Shown piece by piece: positions 25,225-35,045 of a stretch of 64,000 nucleotides of DNA (positions within the stretch are counted from its first letter, which is position 1; the number at the start of each line of letters is the position of its first letter). Made by a program: the position numbers and the translations under genes. The stretch comes from Pseudomonadota bacterium (GTDB taxonomy: Bacteria > Pseudomonadota > Alphaproteobacteria > Rhodobacterales > Rhodobacteraceae): contig JAJXZX010000012.1 in assembly GCA_021779835.1 (NCBI GenBank), positions 1-64,000 on the forward strand. The letters run 5' to 3'. The notes under the pieces are model-generated. The model was given only the letters and a program-made list of their open reading frames with translations. It was not told the DNA's origin and did no database searches.

Positions 25225-27297
25225 CTACTTCCGCCCCTCATAGAGCCACGCGCCGACCATCATCAGCGCGGCCAATAGCAAAAGCACCCAAGCGGGCAAC
25301 AGGGTAGATACCCGCACGTCTTGCGTGACATAGGCCCCGCGCGGCGAGATGCCGATCCAGCCGCGCCCCGCGGCCGCCGCACCCGCGCGCACCAGACGCA
25401 GGTCGGGCACGCCGTTTTCCAGCCGCAGCACGCCGCCGCGATGCACCGCCACCGCCGCCGCCATCTTGTCCGGCGTCGCCACGGTTTCCTCAAACTCCTT
25501 GGGCGCCGCGGGACCTACGCCCACCACCGCCTTGAGGTCGCCCTCGGCCAGCCGATAAAGCCCGATATCCGGTGCGTGCCACGTCACGGTATAGGCGCCG
25601 GGCGCCGTTTCCGTCAGCGGCAACACCACCACCTTGCCATCCGGCCCTGTCACGCTCACCTGCCGCTTGGCCTCAGTCAGTGAGCGGCGCGTGATCGTCA
25701 CGTCCTGCCCCACGGCGCTTGCGGTCAGCGCCTCTTCCTCCAGCGTCGGCTCTTTCATCATCCAGTGGGCCAGCCGCCGCAGCAATTCCAACTGCGGGCC
25801 GCCGCCCTCATAGCCCCGGCTCCACAGCCAGGCCTGATCCGACGCCAGCACCGCCACGCGCCCCTTGCCCTCATGCGCCAGCACCAACAGCGGCTTGCCG
25901 TCGATGCCCGACATCACCACCTGTCCGCCCTTGTTGGTCAGGTCGATCTGACGCAACCAGCGACCCCAACCGGGCTGGCCGTCCTTGCCCTTGGGCGCGA
26001 AATTCTCCAGCCCCTCGGTCACCGGATGGCGTTTGCCCAGATCGGTGATCTCGGGCCGATAGCCCTGATCGAGCACCTGAGACGTCGGTTCCACCGGCAG
26101 AATATCGGCAAGCGGCGAGCGATATAAGCTATCGGCAGAGCCGAACTCCGGCCCCGCCTCGACCAGCACCGCGCCGCCTTTCAGCACGTAATCGCGCACG
26201 TTATCCAGATATTCCGTCGGTAGGATGCCGCGCCGCCGGTAGCGGTCAAAGATGATAAGATCGAACTGCTTGATCTTGTCGACGAACAGCTCTTGCGTCG
26301 GAAACGCGATCAGCGCCAATTCATTGACCGGCACACCATCCTGCTTTTCCGGGGGGCGCAGAATGGTGAAATGCACAAGGTCCACCGAGGCGTCTGATTT
26401 CAACAGGTTGCGCCACACCCGTTCGCCCGCATGGGGCTCGCCCGACACCAGCAGCACCCGCAGCCGGTCGCGCACCCCGTTGATCTGCACCACGGCGGCG
26501 TTGTTGCGGTCGGTCAACTCGCCCGCGCCCACGGGTGTGAGGAATTGCAACACGTTCAGCCCGGCATGGGCCAGCGTCACCGGCAGGCTCAGATCCCGCC
26601 CCACCGGCACGTCAAAATTCTGCGGCGCACCGCCATCGACCGAGATGGAAAGATGCGCCATCTTCGGCGTCCCGGCGGGCACCAAGCCCTGATCCTCGAT
26701 GCGCAGGCCCAGCGTCACCGGCTCGCCGATAATCGCGAAAGCAGGCGCGTTCTTGACGATCAGCCGCCGGTCCCAATCGGTGTGATGCCCGGTCAGCAGC
26801 ACATTCAGCGGCGCGTCCATGCCGAGCGCGCGACCTGCGTCATGCACCTGCCCATCCGTCACCACGATCGCACCCGCCACCCGCGCGCGCGGCTCTTCCG
26901 CCAGCGCATCCTGCAGCGCGCCCATCACCAGCGTGCCACCATCGCCGGGCGCATCGCCCACGGTGATCGTGCGCAACTCGGTATTCGGCAGCGCCTTGAT
27001 CTTGGCCGCCATTGCCGCCACCGCCGCATCGGTCTGCGCCGCACGATCCGACAGCGATTGGCTCGCGCTCGCATCCTTGACCAACAGCACGATGTCCGAC
27101 AAGGGCGCGCGATCTTCGCGTTGCAGCGACGGGTTCGCCAGTGCGGCCAACAGCACAAACGCCGCCAATCCGCGCAGGGCCCAGCCCGACAGCCCACGCC
27201 ACAGCGCCAGCGTCACCGCCAGCACCGCCGCGGCGACCGCAGCCCAGATCAGCGGCCACGCGATCAGCGGATCAAAGATTACCCCGGCCGCCGTCAT
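25225..27297 (-). CDS. membrane vWA/glutamine-amidotransferase-like protein of the MoxR cluster
   Basis: A 690-residue membrane protein. It has two or three N-terminal spans (about residues 8-55), a von Willebrand A-like domain with MIDAS motif D75-A-S77-A-S79 and VVTDGQVHDAG, a Rossmann-like glutamine amidotransferase fold around FDLIIFDRYRRRGILP (catalytic Cys/His not seen), and one C-terminal span ending in AWLYEGRK. The ATG overlaps the preceding stop (ATGA). Similar proteins lie beside DUF4159 and DUF58 genes in many alphaproteobacteria, where the cluster's task is not established. A metal-dependent adhesion or assembly role is inferred from the vWA domain. Confidence 0.75.
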   Translation of the reverse strand: MTAAGVIFDPLIAWPLIWAAVAAAVLAVTLALWRGLSGWALRGLAAFVLLAALANPSLQREDRAPLSDIVLLVKDASASQSLSDRAAQTDAAVAAMAAKIKALPNTELRTITVGDAPGDGGTLVMGALQDALAEEPRARVAGAIVVTDGQVHDAGRALGMDAPLNVLLTGHHTDWDRRLIVKNAPAFAIIGEPVTLGLRIEDQGLVPAGTPKMAHLSISVDGGAPQNFDVPVGRDLSLPVTLAHAGLNVLQFLTPVGAGELTDRNNAAVVQINGVRDRLRVLLVSGEPHAGERVWRNLLKSDASVDLVHFTILRPPEKQDGVPVNELALIAFPTQELFVDKIKQFDLIIFDRYRRRGILPTEYLDNVRDYVLKGGAVLVEAGPEFGSADSLYRSPLADILPVEPTSQVLDQGYRPEITDLGKRHPVTEGLENFAPKGKDGQPGWGRWLRQIDLTNKGGQVVMSGIDGKPLLVLAHEGKGRVAVLASDQAWLWSRGYEGGGPQLELLRRLAHWMMKEPTLEEEALTASAVGQDVTITRRSLTEAKRQVSVTGPDGKVVVLPLTETAPGAYTVTWHAPDIGLYRLAEGDLKAVVGVGPAAPKEFEETVATPDKMAAAVAVHRGGVLRLENGVPDLRLVRAGAAAAGRGWIGISPRGAYVTQDVRVSTLLPAWVLLLLAALMMVGAWLYEGRK

Positions 27298-30044
27298 TGC
27301 CCCAACCTTTGCAACAGCGCCGGCACATGCACTTGATCCGACTTATAATTCCCGGTCAGCACATACATGATCAGGTTGATGCCAAAGCGATACGAAATCT
27401 CGCGTTGCCTCTCACCCGCATTGCCGCGCCCCACCGGGTAAAGCGAGGCGCCATTCGCGTCCACCGCCCAGGCAGAGGCCCAGTCATTGCCGCCAATCAC
27501 CACCGGCGACACGCCGTCATTCAGGTCGCGGAACGGCATCCCTTCGGCCTTTGCCACCCCCGGCGGCGCGGCCTCGATCCAGACGTTGCGGCTGTCAAAA
27601 CGGCCGGGGAAATCCTGCAACAGGTAAAAGCTGCGCGTCAGCACATGATCCTTTGGCACCACCTCCAACGGCGGAATATCCAGCCCCACCGCAATCGCCT
27701 GCAACCGTTGCCCGTTGGGCGTAGCCGCGCCAAAATCGCCCAGATCCGCGTCGCGCGTGTCGAACAGGATCATGCCGCCGCTGCGCAGATAGTCATTCAG
27801 CTTGGCATAGGCCTTCTGCGACGGCAGCGGCTCTGTCGCCGTGATCGGCCAATAGAGGAACGGGAACAGCGACAGATCATCGGTCTCGATATTCACCGCC
27901 ATCGGCGGATCCGGCTCGACAGAGGTGCGCGCGGTCAGAACAGAGGACAGCCCCAACAACCCGGCCTGCGCCAACTGGTCCACGCGGGCGTCGCCGGTCA
28001 GCACATGGGCCAGCACCACGCCATGCGTCGCCTGCAAGGCAAAGGCATCGTCAGCGCGCCCCTGCCCCGGCACGCTCAGCGCCAGCGCGACCACCGCCGC
28101 CCCAGCCCCCAGCCCGCGCAACCGGCCCGACAGCCACAGCGAGGCGAGCAGGTCGAGCAGCAAGACCACCAGCGCCCCGACTAAAACGCCGCCCTTCAGA
28201 TTCACCTCATGCGAGGCAACCGCGCCCTCGACCACCACCCCGCGCGGCCAGACGGCGGGCGCGATCTCGGTCGTATCCGTCACCACGTTCAGCGCCAGCC
28301 GCCGATCCTGCGCGCCGTAAATCCCAGGCGGCACCTTCGGCCCGGCCGTGGCTGCCAACAACGCCTCGCCCGCCACACCCGCCGACTGGCTTGCGCCATG
28401 CAGCACGCCAAACCCATCTAACTGCTTCAGCGGCACCCAAGTCGTGCCCGCCATCTCTGGCACCGTCGGCCGCGCCGGACGGGTCGAAACCGCCAGCCGG
28501 TCCAGCATCTGCACGAACAGCCCCGACAAGGGCAGCGTTGACCATTCCGCATTCGCCGTGACATGGAACAGCACCACCGCGCCGCGCCCCACCGCCTTGC
28601 GTGTTACCAAGGGTGTGCCATCCGCAAGGCTCGCAATCGTGCGCGCAGCCAGCGTCGGGTCGGGCTGCGCCATCACCTGTTCGTTCACCGTCACATCTGG
28701 CGGGATCGTCAGCCCGTAGAATGGCGAGCTTTCCGGGAACGGCCGCAGCAACTTTGGCTGGCCCCAGCTCATCGCGCCACCCACCTCGCGCCCGCCCACG
28801 CGCAGCCGCACCGGCATCAGCGGGTCTTCCGCATCGCGACTGATATCGCTTTCCGCCATCCGTGGCCCGGCAAAGCGCAACAACATGCCTCCCTTGTTCA
28901 CCCAAGCCAGCAGGGTCGCACTTTCCTCCGGGCTCAGCTTGGCCACATCGGCAAGAATGATCACGTTGGGATCGGCCTGCACCAGATCGGTAAAGTTTCC
29001 CTCGATCACATCGGCCGAGGGTTTCAGCGCCTCGCGCAGGTAATGCAGCGGCGAGAGCAGTTCCAACCCCTCGCGGTCGCGCACCCCTGCGATCAGCGCC
29101 ACCTTGCGCCGTTTCAGCGCGTCGTCAGTCAGGCTGACCGCCCCCGCCGAATGTTGCCCCAACACCTCAAACCGATTGACCCGGTTGCGCAGTTCCGACG
29201 GCAGGTCCAACACCGCCGTCGCCTCCAGATCCGACGCCTTAAAGGCCGCCGTCGCCCGCGCCAGATCGCGGTCGGTGCCGCCGGGGTCCGGCCCATGCGC
29301 CACAACCGTCACCTCTGCCGCACCCGCCGCCGTGTCGCGCGCCACGCGCACCTCAACCTTGCCGTCCTTGAACACCGCCGGGCGCAGGGCATAGACCGGA
29401 TGCGCCGATTGCCACACCGTCACCGCACCATGCCCCTGCAACGCATCCAGCACCGCCGCGCGCCCCTCATGCGCCAACCCGTCCGAAATCCAATAGCTGT
29501 CAAACCGCCCGGTCAGCGTGTTGGCCCAAGCCACCACCGCCGCCGCATCCGGCACCCAAGGCATTGGCCGCAGCCCACTCAGGCGCGAGGTCCACGCCGT
29601 CGCCGTCTGAAACGCAACCTCGCCGCTTGGCAGACCGGTCAGCGACACCACCGCGACGGGCCGCCCGGCGCGCCCCGCCTCGGTCAGCACCGTCTGCACC
29701 CGGTCCATGCGCTGCGGCCAGTCGCGCGCATCGGCCCATGTGCCGTCGATCACCACCAACAGCGGCCCGGAGCCAGACGCCCGCCGGTCAGGGTGCAAAA
29801 CCGGCCCGGCAAAGGCGACAATCGCCGCCGCAACCGCCAGCATTCGCAGCAGCAACAACCACCATGGCGTGCGGTCCGTTTCCGCCTTTTCGTCGTCGAG
29901 GCCCAATAGCAACGCCACGCCCGGAAACCGCCGCCGGATCGGCGCGGGTGGCACCGCGCGCAACAGGATCCACAGCGCAGGCAAGGCCACCAGCGCCAGC
30001 AACAGCCCCGGAATGGCAAAGCCGATGGGACCGATCAGCCACAT
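27294..30044 (-). CDS. DUF4159 protein with BatA-type N terminus
   Basis: A 916-residue membrane protein. The N terminus (MWLIGPIGFAIPGLLLALVA and on to about residue 85) is the BatA/aerotolerance-regulator module with two spans. A vWA-like domain follows (LLVVIDGTWADARDW), then two more spans near residues 610-660. The C-terminal DUF4159 domain contains GGMILFDTRDADLGDF, SFYLLQDFPGRFDS and EISYRFGINLIMYVLTGNYKSDQ. The ATG at 30044 shares its A with the DUF58 stop codon (TGATG), so I prefer it over an in-frame GTG at 30077. Function unknown. Confidence 0.85.
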   Translation of the reverse strand: MWLIGPIGFAIPGLLLALVALPALWILLRAVPPAPIRRRFPGVALLLGLDDEKAETDRTPWWLLLLRMLAVAAAIVAFAGPVLHPDRRASGSGPLLVVIDGTWADARDWPQRMDRVQTVLTEAGRAGRPVAVVSLTGLPSGEVAFQTATAWTSRLSGLRPMPWVPDAAAVVAWANTLTGRFDSYWISDGLAHEGRAAVLDALQGHGAVTVWQSAHPVYALRPAVFKDGKVEVRVARDTAAGAAEVTVVAHGPDPGGTDRDLARATAAFKASDLEATAVLDLPSELRNRVNRFEVLGQHSAGAVSLTDDALKRRKVALIAGVRDREGLELLSPLHYLREALKPSADVIEGNFTDLVQADPNVIILADVAKLSPEESATLLAWVNKGGMLLRFAGPRMAESDISRDAEDPLMPVRLRVGGREVGGAMSWGQPKLLRPFPESSPFYGLTIPPDVTVNEQVMAQPDPTLAARTIASLADGTPLVTRKAVGRGAVVLFHVTANAEWSTLPLSGLFVQMLDRLAVSTRPARPTVPEMAGTTWVPLKQLDGFGVLHGASQSAGVAGEALLAATAGPKVPPGIYGAQDRRLALNVVTDTTEIAPAVWPRGVVVEGAVASHEVNLKGGVLVGALVVLLLDLLASLWLSGRLRGLGAGAAVVALALSVPGQGRADDAFALQATHGVVLAHVLTGDARVDQLAQAGLLGLSSVLTARTSVEPDPPMAVNIETDDLSLFPFLYWPITATEPLPSQKAYAKLNDYLRSGGMILFDTRDADLGDFGAATPNGQRLQAIAVGLDIPPLEVVPKDHVLTRSFYLLQDFPGRFDSRNVWIEAAPPGVAKAEGMPFRDLNDGVSPVVIGGNDWASAWAVDANGASLYPVGRGNAGERQREISYRFGINLIMYVLTGNYKSDQVHVPALLQRLGQ

Positions 30045-30925
30045 CAGACCCGCCGCTCCAATGCGCGATAAATCCACAACAGCGCACCCGCCGCCGCCTC
30101 ATCGGTGTGATGCACGCTGAACTGCCAGCCGGTCAGCCGCGCCAGCTCTGCCAGCCGATCCTTGCGCGCCGCCAGCCGCGCGATGTAGCGCCCGCGCAAA
30201 TCGCCCGCCTTCATCGTCTCGCGGCGCAATGTCCCGCCCAGACTTTCAAACACCGTGCGCCCGTCAAAGGGAAACGCCTCCTCCACCGGGTCCAGCACCT
30301 GCACCAGCGCGCCGCGCACGCCCTGATCGGCGGCACGCGTCAACGCCGCCTCAACCGCGCCGATATCCCCCATGAAGTCAGAGATGAACAGCGCCCGCCC
30401 AAACGGCACCACCGCGCGCGCGGCTGGCGTACCGTAATCCGCCGCACCATCCACCGCCAAAACCTCGGCCAGCCGCATCACCTGCGCCATGCCAGAGCGT
30501 GGCGCGAGACTGCCATCGGCAAGGCCCACCCGCTCGCCCGCGCGCGCCAGCAGCACCGCAACCGCCAGCCCGAGCACGCGCGCCCGGTCGATCTTTTCCA
30601 CCCGCCCCTTCACCCCGGAAAACGCCATGGATTGCGCCATGTCGATCCACAGCGAGACAGACTGCGCCGCCTGCCATTCCTTTTCCCGCACGAAATGCGC
30701 ATCCGACCGCGCAGAGCGGCGCCAGTCGATGCCGCGCGCCTCGTCGCCCGCATGGGCCGGGCGGTATTGCCAGAATTCGTCGCCCATGCCCGCACGCCTG
30801 CGCCCATGCTCGCCCAGCATCACCGTCGCCGCCAGATGCTCTGCCTCCGCCAGCAAGGGCGGCAAGTGGCCACCAAGCCCTTCGGCCCGTGCCCGCAATG
30901 CTACTGGAGACGCAATGTCTGTCAC
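30044..30925 (-). CDS. DUF58 domain protein
   Basis: A 293-residue protein of the DUF58 family, the usual partner of MoxR ATPases. The core DEARGIDWRRSARSDAHFVREKE and a vWA-like region (SLWIDMAQSMAFSG, ALFISDFMGD) are present. It starts with GTG at 30925, overlapping the MoxR stop as GTGA, and ends with TGATG into the DUF4159 gene, so the four genes form one coupled transcript. Confidence 0.92.
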   Translation of the reverse strand: MTDIASPVALRARAEGLGGHLPPLLAEAEHLAATVMLGEHGRRRAGMGDEFWQYRPAHAGDEARGIDWRRSARSDAHFVREKEWQAAQSVSLWIDMAQSMAFSGVKGRVEKIDRARVLGLAVAVLLARAGERVGLADGSLAPRSGMAQVMRLAEVLAVDGAADYGTPAARAVVPFGRALFISDFMGDIGAVEAALTRAADQGVRGALVQVLDPVEEAFPFDGRTVFESLGGTLRRETMKAGDLRGRYIARLAARKDRLAELARLTGWQFSVHHTDEAAAGALLWIYRALERRV

Positions 30926-31929
30926 GCCGCCGCCTCGATCCGCGTCACTTGCGCCGCCACCGAGTCAATCACCCCCATCAGGCTTTCACCCCGCGCCCGC
31001 GCCGCGAAACTCAGCGCCATACGGTGGCTCAGCACCGGCCGCGCCAGGGCCCGCACATCCTCCGCCGAGGGCGCCAGCCGCCCGTCCAGCAACGCACGCG
31101 CCCGCACCGTCAACATCAACGCCTGCGCCGCGCGCGGCCCCGGCCCCCAACTGACCGCATCATTGACCCGCGCCCCCGCCTCTGCCTCGCCCGGACGGCA
31201 GGCACGCACCAGATCAAGGATCATCTCGACCACCGCGTCGCCCACCGGCATCCGCCGCAACACCGTCTGCGCCGCCAGCAACTCGCCGTCCGAGAACACC
31301 GGCTCTGACACCGCCTCCTCCATCCCCGTGGTGGCGATCAGAATGTCCTTTTCCGTCGCGCGGTCGGGGTAATCCACGTCGATGCGCAACAGAAAGCGGT
31401 CCAACTGCGCCTCTGGCAGTGGATAGGTGCCTTCCTGCTCGATCGGGTTCTGCGTCGCCAGCACATGAAACGGCCGACCCAACGGGCGATGCTTGCCCGC
31501 AATCGTCACCTCGCGTTCCTGCATTGCCTGCAACAGCGCCGATTGCGTGCGTGGGCTGGCCCGGTTGATCTCGTCCGCCATCAAAAGCTGGCAAAACACC
31601 GGCCCCTCGATAAAGCGAAACGCGCGGCTGCCATCCGCCGCCGTCTCCAACACTTCCGAGCCCAGAATATCTGCAGGCATCAGGTCCGGCGTGAACTGCA
31701 CCCGGCTGCCCTGCAACCCCATCACCGTGGACAAAGTATCCACCAGCCGCGTCTTGCCCAAGCCCGGCAAACCGATCAGCAACCCATGCCCGCCACACAG
31801 CAGCGCCGACAGCACCAGATCGACAACACGGTCCTGCCCGATAAAGCGACGGTTGATCGACGCCCGCGCGCGTGTCAGCTTTTCGCCCAACCCTTCGATC
31901 TCGGCAATCAGCTCTGCACCCTCGGCCAT
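30922..31929 (-). CDS. MoxR family AAA+ ATPase
   Basis: A 335-residue AAA+ ATPase, considered a chaperone for assembling partner proteins. Walker A is GLPGLGKT (53-60), Walker B with sensor residues is LLMADEINRASPRTQSALL (115-133), and ATQNPIEQEGTYPLPEAQLDRF contains sensor 1 and the arginine region. It is the first gene of the MoxR-DUF58-DUF4159-vWA operon. The DUF1285 gene diverges from its promoter region 60 bp away. Confidence 0.94.
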   Translation of the reverse strand: MAEGAELIAEIEGLGEKLTRARASINRRFIGQDRVVDLVLSALLCGGHGLLIGLPGLGKTRLVDTLSTVMGLQGSRVQFTPDLMPADILGSEVLETAADGSRAFRFIEGPVFCQLLMADEINRASPRTQSALLQAMQEREVTIAGKHRPLGRPFHVLATQNPIEQEGTYPLPEAQLDRFLLRIDVDYPDRATEKDILIATTGMEEAVSEPVFSDGELLAAQTVLRRMPVGDAVVEMILDLVRACRPGEAEAGARVNDAVSWGPGPRAAQALMLTVRARALLDGRLAPSAEDVRALARPVLSHRMALSFAARARGESLMGVIDSVAAQVTRIEAAA

Positions 31930-31989
31930 GACAACACTCCCTCATCGGTGATACTGGGGTATTAGAACGAAGTATCACGGCAGGCACAA

Positions 31990-32592
31990 ATGGCAAAAAG
32001 CAAGTCGGCGCAAATGATCGTGACGCCTTCGGCAGAGGGCATCGCCGCCTCGGCCACCAGCGCCGCCAAAGGGCGCGGCCCGGCGCCGGTTCACCTGTGG
32101 AACCCGCCCTTTTGCGGCGATCTCGACATGCGCATCGCCCGCGACGGCACATGGTTCTACCAAGGCACGCCCATCGGCAGACCAGCGCTCGTGCGGCTTT
32201 TCGCCAACATAATCCGCCGCGATGGCGATGATTATTTCCTGATCACTCCGGTCGAGAAGGTGGGAATCACCGTCGATGACGCCCCCTTTGTCGCCGTCGA
32301 TTTCACCGCGACCGGCGAGGGCCCCGCCCAAACCCTCACCTTCACCACCAATGTCGGCGACACCGCCACCGCCGACGCCGCCCACCCGATCCGCGTCACC
32401 CGCGACCCGGAAACGGGCGAGCCCGCGCCCTACGTCCTGATCCGCACCAACCTAGAGGCCCTGATCGACCGCAAAAGCTTCTATCGCCTGATCGAATTGG
32501 GCACCCATGCCGACCACGACGGCACCAGTTGGTTCGGCCTGTGGTCGGCTGGCACGTTCTTCCCGGCGATCCCCTCGGCAGAACTGGGGTAA
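31990..32592 (+). CDS. DUF1285 domain protein
   Basis: A 200-residue soluble protein of DUF1285. Landmarks are PPVHLW-type start (HLWNPPFCGDLDMRIARDGTW), FYQGTPIGRPALVRLFANI, DGDDYFLITPVEKVGI, VDDAPFVAVD and YVLIRTNLEALIDRKSFYRLIELG. Divergence from a MoxR-led operon is the usual location. Often a CoA pyrophosphatase and a CCA-adding enzyme follow it; here they are absent and a DUF1992 gene comes instead. Function unknown. Confidence 0.88.
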   Translation: MAKSKSAQMIVTPSAEGIAASATSAAKGRGPAPVHLWNPPFCGDLDMRIARDGTWFYQGTPIGRPALVRLFANIIRRDGDDYFLITPVEKVGITVDDAPFVAVDFTATGEGPAQTLTFTTNVGDTATADAAHPIRVTRDPETGEPAPYVLIRTNLEALIDRKSFYRLIELGTHADHDGTSWFGLWSAGTFFPAIPSAELG

Positions 32593-32755
32593 GGGTGCAA
32601 ATAGGGGGTGCCTCAGTTTGAAGCCCGGCTGTGCGGGACGGAGGGGACGTTCGTCGTGTAGGATTTTCAGTGTCCGTCGTGTTTCCAGTGGTAATGTTTA
32701 ATGGATCGTCGGGTAGTCGTCGCTACAGCACCGGTCAGATGGCAGGAATACAGTA

Positions 32756-33091
32756 ATGGCCCAATCCTTTGACCGCCTCGTAGAGCAGCAAATCCAGAAG
32801 GCCCTCGCGGAGGGCAAACTGAGCGGCCTCGAAGGCGAGGGAAAGCCACTGCCCGACCGCTCAAGCGAGGCATTCATTGACATGGCGACAGCAGTGGCCA
32901 CCCGCATAATGGCCGAAGCAGGCGCATTGCCCGAGGAATTCAAAATCAAGAAGGTGCTGGAAGCGGCCAAACAAAGCTACAGGGAGGCAGTGAGCGACGA
33001 CGCCAAACGCGTTGCAATGGCCCTGATCGCTGACCTTCAGCAACGTTACAACATAGCCGTGGAGGCACGGCGGCGGTTCATGGGGTCTTAG
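32756..33091 (+). CDS. DUF1992 (DnaJC28-like) small protein
   Basis: A 111-residue protein matching DUF1992, also found in DnaJ homologue subfamily C member 28. The pattern FDRLVEQQIQKALAEGKLSGLEGEGKPLP is diagnostic, followed by a helical second half. AGGAATAC precedes the ATG. The 163-bp gap before it is atypical in composition (GT-rich) but shows no gene. Confidence 0.85.
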   Translation: MAQSFDRLVEQQIQKALAEGKLSGLEGEGKPLPDRSSEAFIDMATAVATRIMAEAGALPEEFKIKKVLEAAKQSYREAVSDDAKRVAMALIADLQQRYNIAVEARRRFMGS

Positions 33092-33185
33092 CCCGAAGCG
33101 GGCACTCGACTGCTGCGCAGCATTCGTTACATTGCGCTCAAACCAAACAATTCCGCGCGGCCCCACCACCGGTAAACACGGCCCC

Positions 33186-34088
33186 CTACTCCGCCGCGCA
33201 GCCGATTGCCTGCCGCTTCTCACACGCGGCGCCCGCCGTCTCGACCGCCAGCGTCGCGTGATGAATGCCAAAGCTCTCGTCCAGCATCGCCCGCACCCGC
33301 GCGCTTACCGCAACGCCATCGCCCGCCACCACCAGATGCGCCTCCAGCGAGGTGTCGTGCTCGTCGATCTGCCACAGATGCAGGTGATGCACGCCGTTGA
33401 CCCCCTCAACTGCCGCGATCCGGGCCAGCACCTCGTCCGCAGCAATCCCGGGCGGCGCGCCCAGCATCAGGATACGGATCGCGGGGCCAATCTCGTGCAA
33501 CGCTTGCCACAGCATCCACGCCGCAATCCCCAGCGTCGCCAGTGGATCGACCCAGCGCCAGCCGAACAGCAGGATCAGCCCGCCCGCCGCGATCACCGCG
33601 ACGGAACTCGCGGCATCCGCCACGTTGTGCAGATAGGCCGCGCGGATATTCATCGAATGCTTCGCCTCGCGCCATGTCAGCGCCGCCGTCGCCAGATTGA
33701 TGCCAAGCGCCAGCGCGGCCAAGGCCACCACGATAACGCCCTGCACCTCGGGAGGATTAAGCAGGCGCGAGGCCCCCTCGACCGCCAGCCACCCCGCCAC
33801 CACGATCAGCGCCGAATAGTTGATCAGCGCCGCCACCACCTCGGCCCGCCCGTAGCCAAAGGTCATCGCAGCATCGACCGGGCGCCGCGCGATCCGCCGC
33901 GCGACATAGGCCAGCACCAGCGTCACCGCGTCCGACAGGTTATGCACCGCATCTGCGATCAGCGCGACAGAGCCAGCGATCAGCCCGCCCGCGATCTGCG
34001 CCAACCCGAGGGTCAGGTTGACCGCCACCGCCGCCGCAAGGTTGCGATCGCTCGCCTCAGCATGGTGATGCGCGTGATCGTGTGGCAC
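33186..34088 (-). CDS. cation diffusion facilitator family transporter
   Basis: A 300-residue inner-membrane metal/proton antiporter, probably exporting zinc or another divalent metal. The N terminus is His-rich (MPHDHAHHHAEAS). Six spans are predicted, with paired metal sites HNLSDA in helix 2 and HNVADA in helix 5, which gives the zinc-type HD-HD geometry. The cytosolic C-terminal domain has NGVHHLHLWQIDEHDTSLEAHLVV. A lone gene convergent with DUF1992. Metal specificity (Zn, Cd, Co) cannot be fixed from sequence. Confidence 0.93.
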   Translation of the reverse strand: MPHDHAHHHAEASDRNLAAAVAVNLTLGLAQIAGGLIAGSVALIADAVHNLSDAVTLVLAYVARRIARRPVDAAMTFGYGRAEVVAALINYSALIVVAGWLAVEGASRLLNPPEVQGVIVVALAALALGINLATAALTWREAKHSMNIRAAYLHNVADAASSVAVIAAGGLILLFGWRWVDPLATLGIAAWMLWQALHEIGPAIRILMLGAPPGIAADEVLARIAAVEGVNGVHHLHLWQIDEHDTSLEAHLVVAGDGVAVSARVRAMLDESFGIHHATLAVETAGAACEKRQAIGCAAE

Positions 34089-34232
34089 GAATACCTCCCG
34101 GACAGTCCGACACCCCTACCCTCGCCCGCCGCCACCGGGGCGTCAATCCCCGCAGCCCACCGGCATCCTCGCTTTGACAAGCCGCGCGGATCGGTCCAGC
34201 TTGCTCCGGCAACAGCGCCGGAGGCACCCCCG

Positions 34233-34931
34233 ATGTCAGACCCCATCGCCCTCATCGTCGGCACCGGCAGCGGGCTGTCCGCCGCCCTCGCCCGCCGCTT
34301 TCGCCGCGCAGGCTACCACCCTGTGCTGGCCGCGCGCGACACCACGAAACTCGCCGCGCTCGCGCAGGAAACCGGCGCCACCTGCCAGCGCTGCGAGGCA
34401 TCAGACCCCGCCTCCGTCGCCGCCCTGTTCGCCAGCCTGCCCGCAAGCCCGCGCGTTGTCGTTTACAACCCCTCCGCGCGCGAACGCGGCCCGCTCACCC
34501 ACCTCGACCCCGCAGGCGTGCGCCGCGCGCTAGAGGTCACGGCGTTCGGCGCTTTCCTCGTCGGCCAAGCCGCCGCCCGCGCCATGCTCGCCGCCCCACC
34601 GGTCAACGGCAGCCACGGCACCATCCTCTTCACCGGCGCCTCTGCCGGCGTCAAAGGCTTCGCCCAATCCGCGCCCTTTGCCATGGGCAAATTCGCGCAA
34701 CGCGGCCTCGCCCAGTCGATGTCACGCGAGCTGCACCCCAAAGGCATCCACGTCGCATGGGTCAACATCGACGGCCAGATCCGCAACCCGGGCCGCACCG
34801 AGCCACCCGAGGCCCCCGACTCGATGCTCGCCCCCGACGCGATTGCCGAAACCTACCTGATGCTGGTCAACCAACCCCGCAGCGCGTGGAGCGAGGAAAT
34901 CGCCGTCAGACCGTGGGTCGAGCGGTTCTGA
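34233..34931 (+). CDS. short-chain dehydrogenase-like protein with altered active site
   Basis: A 232-residue SDR. The nucleotide loop is VGTGSGLSAAL (9-19), NPSARE replaces the NNAG motif, and S138 of FTGASAGV is present. The catalytic YxxxK is F149-A-M-G-K153, so the essential tyrosine is missing. The GKFAQRGLAQSMSRELHPKGIHV stretch places it in an atypical SDR group. It may be a weak or non-redox enzyme, or a nucleotide-binding regulator. GGAGG lies 7 nt before the ATG. A long in-frame extension upstream has no homology. Confidence 0.88.
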   Translation: MSDPIALIVGTGSGLSAALARRFRRAGYHPVLAARDTTKLAALAQETGATCQRCEASDPASVAALFASLPASPRVVVYNPSARERGPLTHLDPAGVRRALEVTAFGAFLVGQAAARAMLAAPPVNGSHGTILFTGASAGVKGFAQSAPFAMGKFAQRGLAQSMSRELHPKGIHVAWVNIDGQIRNPGRTEPPEAPDSMLAPDAIAETYLMLVNQPRSAWSEEIAVRPWVERF

Positions 34932-35045
34932 GGCGGGCAAATGTTTGCGGAGGTGGTCGAGATTTCGCTCCTTTGTATCGGCGAGGGGGGAGATAATGCA
35001 ACACTATCGGCACCGAATGAAACAGATAGGACGGTACTGCCAAAC

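Noticed and set aside
33132-34232. Long N-terminal extension in frame with the SDR gene
   Set aside because: It lies opposite the CDF transporter gene and is of low-complexity Arg/His composition; the SDR has its own ribosome site and normal start at 34233.
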